Source of the DNA: Sulfurovum sp.
Lineage (GTDB): Bacteria > Campylobacterota > Campylobacteria > Campylobacterales > Sulfurovaceae
Length of the DNA stretch: 5,147 nucleotides
Direction of reading: 5' to 3'
NCBI GenBank assembly: GCA_003978375.1
Contig: QNZW01000207.1
Span: 1 to 5,147, forward strand
A program made the translations under genes and the position numbers. Below, in pieces: positions 1-5,147 of this stretch. Within the stretch, counting starts at the first letter, position 1. Each line of letters begins with the position of its first letter. The notes below the pieces were generated by a model, which was given only the letters and a program-made list of their open reading frames with translations, was not told the DNA's origin and did not search any database.

Positions 1-1416
1 GATATTTTGTGCCTCTTTTTGGGTCTGCATCAAGGCACTAATTTCATCACGCTTTAGTGGTCCTTTGAGATAAGACATTACCCAGCGTGTTGTAAAAAGA
101 CGCATGTCATCTAAGTGTGCTGATTTGAGAAAAAATGTTCTTTTTTTAAGATTGGCTAAAAGATTTTTAATCTCATTTTTCTCAAAACTTGAACCTACTT
201 TTCCCTCCATGCCATCTATCACACGCTCTATATCTTGTGAAGTTTGCAATCTTCCTATAAACCATGTACCAATATTAGACAATCCTTTATAGTCCAAATC
301 TACTGGGTTTTGTGTACTGAGCACAACACCCACCCCAAATGCCCTTGCTTGTTTAAGAAGCAGTAGCATAGGTTCTTTACTTGGAGGGTTTTTAGTAGGT
401 GGGAAAAAACCATAAATTTCATCCATATATAGCAGTGTTTTAAGTGCTGAAGTACCACTTTGACGACGCATCCATGCAATATATTTATTGAGCAACAGTG
501 TGACAAAAAACATACGCTCCTCATCATTTAAATGTGCGATAGAGAAAATAGCTATTTTTGCTTTACCTTCATCATCATAAAGTAATTTTTGAATATCTAA
601 ATTATCACCTTGTAACCAAAGAGAAAAAGAAGGACTTGCCAATAGAGCATTAAATTTTGTAGCAAGTTTAAACCGTGCTTCTTTAGGGTAAAAATCTTCT
701 AAAGAAAGAACGCCTATTTTTTTAAAAGGAGGGGTCACGATCTTGCCAATAAGACTTTCTATATTTAATTTTTCTCCATCTAACCATGCTTTTGTGATGA
801 TTTGTGCAAGTAAAATATACTCTTTTGATTCTAATGGATCAGCATTTATGCCTATAAGAGAGAGCAAAGAGAGTGTTGTGCTTTTTAAATAAGCACTAAA
901 AAGATCACTCTCTTGCATAATCTCTACTGGTGGTGCATCAAGTGAGGACATCACATTAATTGCGACACCCGCTGCACTACCTGGGGTATATATGGTTTTT
1001 TTAATCGCTTGGTATTTGGCAACTCGCTCTGGTGTTTGTTGCCAACTCTCAATACCCTCTTTCCACATTTTGGCTGTTTTTGTTGCGTATGTTATAAGTG
1101 CTTCACCTTTGGCTTCTGCCTCATCTTTGACCCATGGTTCAAAAGACTTTGGAGAAAATGTAGCATCTACCAAACAAAGGTCTCCCATATCTCCTTTGGG
1201 ATCTATCACGATAGAAGGAATATTGTCTAATCCTGCCTCTTCTATAAGCCCTACACCCAATCCTGTTTTCCCTGAACCTGTCATCCCAATAATTGCTGCA
1301 TGCGTAGTAAAGTTTTTATTTTTTAAAAGGGTTAATACCTCGGTAGTTTGCATCGTTTTTCTATCTACATCTTTTCCTACATAAAACAGTCCTAACTTTT
1401 CATAAATTTCTTGCAT
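1..1416 (-). CDS. HerA/DUF87-like P-loop ATPase, N-terminal part (3' end beyond window)
   Basis: I translated this frame in full: it is open from the ATG at 1416 to the left window edge, 472 codons with no stop. The start follows a good AAGGA ribosome site 6 bp upstream. Visible motifs are Walker A GMTGSGKT (residues 44-51), the strand and turn IVIDPKGD (69-76), a Walker B-type LLYMDE (328-333), a sensor-like STQNP (367-371) and a GTWFIGRLQT segment (383-392) with Arg389 as a possible trans-acting arginine. This order matches a widespread bacterial family of ATP-binding proteins of roughly 750-800 residues, often labelled DUF87 or HerA-like, so about 40% of the protein should lie to the left of the window. 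The family is related to hexameric DNA-pumping ATPases (HerA, FtsK), but its cellular role is not established. No signal peptide or membrane segment is seen, so it is probably cytoplasmic. It is the last visible gene of the operon. Family call is confident; function is open. Confidence -1.
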   Translation of the reverse strand, partial: MQEIYEKLGLFYVGKDVDRKTMQTTEVLTLLKNKNFTTHAAIIGMTGSGKTGLGVGLIEEAGLDNIPSIVIDPKGDMGDLCLVDATFSPKSFEPWVKDEAEAKGEALITYATKTAKMWKEGIESWQQTPERVAKYQAIKKTIYTPGSAAGVAINVMSSLDAPPVEIMQESDLFSAYLKSTTLSLLSLIGINADPLESKEYILLAQIITKAWLDGEKLNIESLIGKIVTPPFKKIGVLSLEDFYPKEARFKLATKFNALLASPSFSLWLQGDNLDIQKLLYDDEGKAKIAIFSIAHLNDEERMFFVTLLLNKYIAWMRRQSGTSALKTLLYMDEIYGFFPPTKNPPSKEPMLLLLKQARAFGVGVVLSTQNPVDLDYKGLSNIGTWFIGRLQTSQDIERVIDGMEGKVGSSFEKNEIKNLLANLKKRTFFLKSAHLDDMRLFTTRWVMSYLKGPLKRDEISALMQTQKEAQNI

Positions 1417-1422
1417 AGCTAT

Positions 1423-1427
1423 TCCTT
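1423..1427 (-). promoter_or_regulatory. Ribosome binding site of the HerA-like ATPase
   Basis: AAGGA on the minus strand lies 6 bp before the ATG at 1416. It fixes the start of a gene that runs off the window. The 29 bp between the prepilin stop and this start shows no terminator hairpin, so read-through transcription from the upstream genes is likely. Confidence -1.
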
Positions 1428-1445
1428 TTTACCTTTAAAAACTCG

Positions 1446-2204
1446 TTACCGCTCTTTTTGAGGAACAGTATTCCCACTATTGGAGCCCGTCCTAGTTCTT
1501 CCCTTGGTATTTTTACCCTTTTGATTGCTTTTTCCTTTTTGATTACCCGAGCCACTTTTTGGTCCTCTATGTTTTTTTGGTGCAGGAATAAGTGTGCCAT
1601 CTGGTAATATTTTCGAGCCATCTTTAAAAACTTGTGTACCATTAGGCAATATTTTTCTTCCATCTCTCATAATTTGTGTACCATCTGCTAATACTTTTAA
1701 GACTGGGTTGGTAATGCCTTGCAATAAAAAACTGATAGGTTCTTTCCCTTTTTCTTGTATAAGTACCAATACTTTATCTTTATCATGATACACATCAAAA
1801 AGTTCAAGTCCTTGTATTACAGAATCGACCTCTACATGCTCTTCAGATTTGAGAGGCATATGATAGGCATTGCCCTCTACACGTACCAAGGTATTTTTTT
1901 CTTTGAGTACAACCCAACATACTTTTGCCGTAGGTAAATGATATAAAGAGTTGGTCGTCTCATCAATACATAAACGTGTAAATTCATCTTTTTTAATCTT
2001 TAGTTTTCCATTTGAGCTTAAAATATCCATATAGAGTACTTTGGTAGCTTTGGTTACTTGTTTTGATCTTTCTACTGATTTTAAAAGATGTTCATTCGAA
2101 CGTTTCATCATCTCTACCACTGAGAAAAGTGGCACAAGAATCAATCCAAGTAAAGCAATAGAGATAAGTACCTCTATGAGGGTAAATGCCTTACGATTCC
2201 CCAT
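1446..2204 (-). CDS. Prepilin-like protein (minor pseudopilin candidate) with DGT repeats and basic tail
   Basis: A 252-residue protein with a class III prepilin leader: a short basic start, predicted cleavage after Ala6, then FTLIEVLISIALLGLI with Glu5 of the mature protein and a hydrophobic helix to about residue 30. Residues 31-60 look like an amphipathic continuation of that helix. Residues 60-170 form a small globular region with two cysteines (79, 96) that could pair. The long helix followed by a 'LYMDILSS' segment recalls GspJ/PulJ-type minor pseudopilins, but the match is too weak for a symbol. Residues 172-206 are a 14-residue repeat built on D/N-G-T, and 207-252 are a Lys/Gly/Asn/Ser-rich tail; neither is usual in pseudopilins. 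The ATG lies 4 bp after the gspE stop with only a weak upstream GGATGG, so translation is probably coupled to gspE. It would be processed by a prepilin peptidase encoded elsewhere and inserted in the pseudopilus. Confidence -1.
   Translation of the reverse strand: MGNRKAFTLIEVLISIALLGLILVPLFSVVEMMKRSNEHLLKSVERSKQVTKATKVLYMDILSSNGKLKIKKDEFTRLCIDETTNSLYHLPTAKVCWVVLKEKNTLVRVEGNAYHMPLKSEEHVEVDSVIQGLELFDVYHDKDKVLVLIQEKGKEPISFLLQGITNPVLKVLADGTQIMRDGRKILPNGTQVFKDGSKILPDGTLIPAPKKHRGPKSGSGNQKGKSNQKGKNTKGRTRTGSNSGNTVPQKER
1510..1544 (-). repeat. Short 17-bp direct repeat in the basic tail of the prepilin
   Basis: Two similar 17-bp units at 1510-1526 and 1528-1544 encode the paired NQKGK segments (residues 221-230) of the Lys/Gly-rich tail. 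They differ at a few positions. The repeat is confined to the low-complexity tail and looks like local duplication in an A-rich coding stretch. Confidence -1.
1587..1691 (-). repeat. 42-bp tandem repeat encoding 14-residue D/N-G-T units in the prepilin
   Basis: The gene encodes LADGTQIMRDGRKI (residues 172-185), LPNGTQVFKDGSKI (186-199) and a half unit LPDGTLI (200-206). The same period shows in the DNA: on the plus strand GTGTACCAT or GTGTGCCAT starts at 1592, 1634 and 1676, exactly 42 bp apart. Each unit is itself two related halves (xxDGTxI / xxDGxKI), which suggests short beta-strands joined by Asp-Gly turns. The copies have diverged, so this is an old duplication under protein-level constraint rather than a recent slippage product. 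Confidence -1.
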
Positions 2205-2208
2205 CTAT

Positions 2209-3720
2209 TTAGCCATCCATAAGTCCAACACGCACTGCCTCTTCATAAGAGGTTGTCCCCTCCATCATTAACTCTCTTAATTTATCAGATATAGTATCCA
2301 TTCCTCTTTTTTTCATCGCTTCTCTGACCTGAAAATCATTGGATCCACTTTTCATCATCTCTTTGACATCATCATCAATAATAAAAAGCTCACCAATCGC
2401 TTGTCTTCCTTTATACCCTGTAAAGTCACAATGTTTACAGCCCACAGGATGAAAAAAGAGTTTGTCTTTTGGTACTTTGGCTTCTGTGGCAAGTGCTGGA
2501 GAAAGATAATCAGCTCTTTTACACTCCACACAGAGTTTTCGTGCCAATCTTTGTGCCAATACACCCAAAAGGGTAGAAGAGATAAGAAAATTTTCTATAC
2601 CCATGTCCATCAAACGACTCAAAGCAGAGGTAGCATCATTGGTATGCAAGGTAGAGAGCAACAGGTGTCCTGTGAGTGCAGAACGAAGCCCTATTTCTGC
2701 AGTCTCTTGATCCCTCATCTCCCCAATCATAATAATATCTGGATCTTGTCTAAGAATAGAACGCAATCCGGCAGAAAAAGTAAGTCCTACTTTTGTATTG
2801 ACTTGTATTTGAGAAATATTATCTGCATTGTATTCTACTGGATCTTCCACGGTAATAATATTTTTATCAGGTGTTGAGACATGTTGCAAACAAGCATGAA
2901 GTGTAGTTGACTTACCTGACCCTGTTGGACCAGTTACGAGTATCATTCCATGTGCATGTTGCAAAAGTTTGTACAGTGCTTCAGTGATATCTGGCTTAAA
3001 TCCTAAAGACTCAAGCGTAGGAATATGCTCACTTTGTGCAAGAATCCTCATCACCACTCTCTCGCCGTGATAAGTAGGTAAAATTGATACCCTTACATCA
3101 ATATTTTTACCAGAGATACTTAACTGCGTACGCCCATCTTGTGGTACTCTTTTTTCTGAAATATCAAGATTTGAGATGACTTTAATACGGTTAATCACTA
3201 AACTAGTAATACTTTTATCCAAATCCAAATGCTTTTTAAGTGCCCCATCTATACGAAAGCGTACTTCACCTTTTCGTTCATTGCTTTCGATGTGAATATC
3301 ACTCGCGCCTTTTTGTAAGGCTTGAAAAAAGAGGGAGTTTACCAGTTTAATAATAGGTGCAGAGTCTTCAGAAGAGAGTAAATCTTGTGAATTCCGAATA
3401 AACTCCAAGAGGTCTGATTCTACTTCAATCAATTCATCAGAAGTGGTTCCCATATCTTCAAAGTCTGATCCAGTTTGAATCTCTAAAAATTTATTTTTAA
3501 GCCTTTGAAAACTCTCTTCATCTACAATACTTACAGGATAATGCAAATCTATTTTTGAAAAATAATTAAGTGCTTCACCCAGTGTTTCTTCTTCAACTAT
3601 ACATGTCTTTACACCATTAATCTCAGAAAACAATAATGAGTGTTTGATGGCTAATTTATGATTTAACTCTTCTTCCCATAAGGGTTCAAGGTTAACATCT
3701 TGAAGACGAGGAAAATGCAT
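2209..3720 (-). CDS. gspE: Type II secretion / pseudopilus assembly ATPase GspE
   Basis: A complete 503-residue protein, close to the usual GspE length of about 490-510. It is the cytoplasmic hexameric ATPase that drives pseudopilus assembly. Residues 1 to about 115 are the variable N-terminal region that in GspE docks to the inner-membrane partner GspL. Then come the VRFRIDG motif (153-159), EKRVPQDGR (189-197), Walker A GPTGSGKST (264-272), the Asp box ITVEDPVEY (289-297), Walker B with the catalytic Glu334 in DPDIIMIGE (326-334), and the His box GHLLLSTLHTND (351-362). A tetracysteine zinc site C397/C400 and C428/C431 marks the GspE/PilB branch, as opposed to PilT-type retraction ATPases, which lack it. 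All catalytic boxes are intact. The start is fixed by a strong AAGGAG 6 bp upstream. It sits directly after the secretin gene. A PilB-like or Campylobacter CtsE-like role in DNA uptake is a real alternative to protein secretion. Confidence -1.
   Translation of the reverse strand: MHFPRLQDVNLEPLWEEELNHKLAIKHSLLFSEINGVKTCIVEEETLGEALNYFSKIDLHYPVSIVDEESFQRLKNKFLEIQTGSDFEDMGTTSDELIEVESDLLEFIRNSQDLLSSEDSAPIIKLVNSLFFQALQKGASDIHIESNERKGEVRFRIDGALKKHLDLDKSITSLVINRIKVISNLDISEKRVPQDGRTQLSISGKNIDVRVSILPTYHGERVVMRILAQSEHIPTLESLGFKPDITEALYKLLQHAHGMILVTGPTGSGKSTTLHACLQHVSTPDKNIITVEDPVEYNADNISQIQVNTKVGLTFSAGLRSILRQDPDIIMIGEMRDQETAEIGLRSALTGHLLLSTLHTNDATSALSRLMDMGIENFLISSTLLGVLAQRLARKLCVECKRADYLSPALATEAKVPKDKLFFHPVGCKHCDFTGYKGRQAIGELFIIDDDVKEMMKSGSNDFQVREAMKKRGMDTISDKLRELMMEGTTSYEEAVRVGLMDG
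2213..2218 (-). promoter_or_regulatory. Weak ribosome-site-like GGATGG before the prepilin start
   Basis: GGATGG lies inside the last codons of gspE, 8 bp before the prepilin ATG at 2204. It is a poor match to the AGGAGG core compared with the strong sites of the two neighbours, so initiation probably depends on ribosomes finishing gspE 4 bp upstream. Confidence -1.
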
Positions 3721-3722
3721 CC

Positions 3723-5003
3723 TTATCTCCTTCTGATAGTATCAATCTTAGCCATACTAGGTTCACCTGGTATTTGTGCATCTATCAATTCAAGGTCATC
3801 ACTATTGTTGGAAATACGCAGACGTCTATGTGGTATTCTGTTACTTGGATCATCCGTATTTATTTCACCATCATCTTCATCTATCCCTGCTTTTTGTGCA
3901 AGTCCTCTTCTTACAAAAGAGTTGTATCTTATTTGTATATCTTCAAGTTCACTTAAGGCACTACGCAAACGTTGTAAATCTCCACTCTTTTTTACAATAT
4001 ATGGTGTAAGATAAATCACCACATTGATTTGTTGTTCTGAGTTGGCATCTGATTTAAATAAATTGCCCAACAGTGGTATCTCTCCTAATATAGGTACTTT
4101 TGTTGAATTTTTACCTCCAGAACTTTTGATAAGCCCTCCTAAGATAATCGTTTCTCCATTGTTGACAATGGCACTGGTCGTGACTTTACGTTTTGTGGTC
4201 GTTGGTCTATCTGAAGAAGCATTTGATCCTGGTACAATATCTTCAATCTCTGCCTCTACTTCTAGGGTAACTTTATTGTTGCTTGAGAGTCTTGGCTTAA
4301 CTTTAAGCGTAATACCAATATCCTCTCTTGCATAATTATTGACAATATTTCCTTGTCCTTGTGTAGACTGCTGTGCTTGGGTTATGATTGACTGTGTTTG
4401 TCCCACTTCAATGGTAGCTTCTTTATTATTGGTACACAAAACAGAAGGTTCAGATAAGACAGTGGCTGCACCGTTTTGTTTGAGTAAATCCAACTTTGCA
4501 CCTAAAGCAAAGACATTTTTAATCCCTTCATCAAATTCAAATGCTCTATTGCTTGTAGTATACCCTTCTGAGCCTATTCCTCCACTATGATACTGATCTG
4601 TTGTCAAAAAGCCCATAAGGTTTTGAGAAATCATCAAAGAAGATGCGCCCAAATTGGCTGCTGCTGAATAAAGTCCTCTTGAAGTAATTTTTCCTCCTTC
4701 AAACCCATAACGTATACCCAATTGTTTTGCAAGATTTTTATTGATTTCTATAATACGTGCTTTGACATAAACTTGCGCTTGAGGCACATCTATTTTTTCA
4801 ACCGTTTCGCGAATATTTTTAATCTGCTCTCCTGTAGCGAGAATAATCAAAGAGTTCCTTTCAAGGTCAGAAACCACCATTGCTTTTGATGGTGGCTTGC
4901 CTCCTTTTTTAGGTCGTCTAATTGCTACAGAATTCAACTGTGCTACCAATTTAGAAAGTATTTTTTCCATCTCCTCAACATTAGAGTTTTTAAGGCGAAT
5001 CAC
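3723..5003 (-). CDS. gspD: Secretin GspD, N3 and secretin domains (part downstream of an in-frame stop)
   Basis: This 426-codon segment holds the channel-forming end of a type II secretion secretin, which as a multimer forms the outer-membrane pore. Numbering from the GTG at 5003: residues 1-74 are an N3-type domain (VIRLKNSNVEEMEKIL, then NSLIILATG and IDVPQAQVYVKARIIEI); residues about 77-340 are the secretin domain, with LSEPSVLCTNNKEATIEVG (183-201), the gate-region Gly/Ser/Gln-rich stretch (202-222), and the signature VPILGEIPLLGNLFKS (303-318). Residues 340-426 are an extension with a possible helix (341-366), an acidic patch (375-385) and a basic end. The GTG lies directly after an in-frame TAA, lacks a well-placed ribosome site and would yield a protein with no signal peptide, so it is very unlikely to be the native start. 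The true gene continues upstream through the stop. Family call is very secure. Confidence -1.
   Translation of the reverse strand: MIRLKNSNVEEMEKILSKLVAQLNSVAIRRPKKGGKPPSKAMVVSDLERNSLIILATGEQIKNIRETVEKIDVPQAQVYVKARIIEINKNLAKQLGIRYGFEGGKITSRGLYSAAANLGASSLMISQNLMGFLTTDQYHSGGIGSEGYTTSNRAFEFDEGIKNVFALGAKLDLLKQNGAATVLSEPSVLCTNNKEATIEVGQTQSIITQAQQSTQGQGNIVNNYAREDIGITLKVKPRLSSNNKVTLEVEAEIEDIVPGSNASSDRPTTTKRKVTTSAIVNNGETIILGGLIKSSGGKNSTKVPILGEIPLLGNLFKSDANSEQQINVVIYLTPYIVKKSGDLQRLRSALSELEDIQIRYNSFVRRGLAQKAGIDEDDGEINTDDPSNRIPHRRLRISNNSDDLELIDAQIPGEPSMAKIDTIRRR
3727..3732 (-). promoter_or_regulatory. Ribosome binding site of gspE inside the end of gspD
   Basis: AAGGAG lies 6 bp before the gspE ATG at 3720 and is embedded in the final AGA-AGG-AGA-TAA of gspD. 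The secretin's C-terminal Arg-Arg-Arg is therefore partly dictated by the ribosome site. With only 2 bp between the gspD stop and the gspE start, the two genes are likely translationally coupled. Confidence -1.
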
Positions 5004-5006
5004 TTA
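5004..5006 (-). other. In-frame TAA stop interrupting gspD
   Basis: On the minus strand the codons read CAA AAA ATG TAA GTG ATT CGC, with secretin-family sequence in the same frame on both sides. gspE and the prepilin, as well as gspD itself, end with TAA at sensible family ends, so reassignment of TAA is not supported. A single base change from a sense codon such as AAA (Lys) or TAC/TAT (Tyr) would explain it. The A6 run next to it does not explain it, because an indel would shift the frame and the frame is unchanged. Confidence -1.
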
Positions 5007-5147
5007 CATTTTTTGCGTTTGGTCTTCTCCTTTTCTGTCTAGCTGCTTAATGTAGCCTTTCATACGCTGATTATTTGCAGACTTTCCTACCAATATAATA
5101 GAATTTGTTGCCTCATCTTTAAAGACATCTACTTTTTCACTCACAAT
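5004..5147 (-). pseudogene. gspD: gspD upstream fragment (N2 domain) ending at an in-frame TAA
   Basis: The 47 codons from the right edge read, in the same frame as the downstream secretin, VFKDEATNSIILVGK and YIKQLDRKGEDQTQKM before the TAA at 5006-5004. This is the typical end of a GspD N2 domain ('DE.TN.ILV.G ... I.QLD'), and the next residues after the stop (VIRLKNSN) continue exactly as expected for the N2-N3 junction. No residues seem missing on either side, so the interruption is a single codon rather than an indel. The signal peptide and the N0/N1 domains would lie beyond the window. Whether this is a true nonsense mutation, a sequencing error or a tolerated split cannot be told from the sequence alone. 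Confidence -1.

Noticed and set aside
992..1384. 130-codon plus-strand reading frame
   Set aside because: It lies opposite the HerA-like ATPase, whose Walker A motif and conserved N-terminus are encoded on the minus strand here. The plus-strand protein resembles nothing and has no ribosome site.
1417..1445. Terminator or promoter between the prepilin and ATPase genes
   Set aside because: The 29 bp contain a ribosome site and A/T-rich sequence, but no inverted repeat with a T-run and no convincing -35/-10 pair.
1400..1663. 87-codon minus-strand frame overlapping the prepilin tail
   Set aside because: It is an alternative frame of the A-rich repeat and tail region. The prepilin frame is continuous from a clear leader peptide and explains the 14-residue periodicity, so a frameshifted extra gene is not needed.
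2401..2877. 158-codon plus-strand reading frame
   Set aside because: It is antisense to the Walker B, His box and zinc-site region of gspE. The composition is typical of a shadow frame.
5009..5014. Run of six A (minus strand) next to the gspD stop as the cause of a frameshift
   Set aside because: The secretin frame is the same before and after the TAA, so a length change in the run cannot explain the stop; a base substitution is required.
4987..5030. Native start of gspD at the GTG at 5003
   Set aside because: An AGGAG-like stretch lies upstream but roughly 20 bp away, too far for good use, and N2-domain sequence continues in frame upstream of the stop. The product would lack a signal peptide and the N0-N2 domains.

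Overview
The window holds the middle of a tightly packed operon read entirely on the minus strand (right to left): a type II secretion/DNA-uptake secretin (gspD), its assembly ATPase (gspE), an unusual prepilin-like protein, and the first 472 codons of a large HerA/DUF87-like P-loop ATPase. The DNA is AT-rich, intergenic gaps are 2, 4 and 29 bp, and codon choice is A/T-biased. The prepilin begins with an Arg-Lys-Ala-Phe-Thr-Leu-Ile-Glu class III leader, which I associate with Campylobacterota. Together these suggest a Sulfurovum/Sulfurimonas-type epsilonproteobacterium. That placement is inference from style and remembered homologues, not from a marker gene.

Layout from the right edge: 5147-3723 is gspD, with its 5' part outside the window and an in-frame TAA at 5006-5004 that splits an otherwise continuous reading frame at the N2/N3 domain boundary. 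3720-2209 is an intact gspE whose Shine-Dalgarno lies inside the last codons of gspD. 2204-1446 is a prepilin with a normal N-terminal leader and helix. Its C-terminus carries a 14-residue Asp-Gly-Thr tandem repeat (42 bp at DNA level) followed by a Lys/Gly/Asn/Ser-rich basic tail. 1416-1 is the N-terminal part of the HerA-like ATPase, which runs off the left edge.

GspD would form the outer-membrane channel, GspE would power assembly of the pseudopilus from the inner-membrane cytoplasmic face, and the prepilin would be a minor subunit of that pseudopilus. In Campylobacter the corresponding Cts proteins serve natural transformation, so this may be a DNA-uptake machine as well as, or instead of, a protein secretion system. 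The ATPase belongs to a family related to DNA-translocating HerA/FtsK proteins; any functional link to the secretion genes is only suggested by its position. No RNA genes, CRISPR arrays, mobile elements, promoters or terminators were seen, and no stretch over 30 bp lacks coding sequence.
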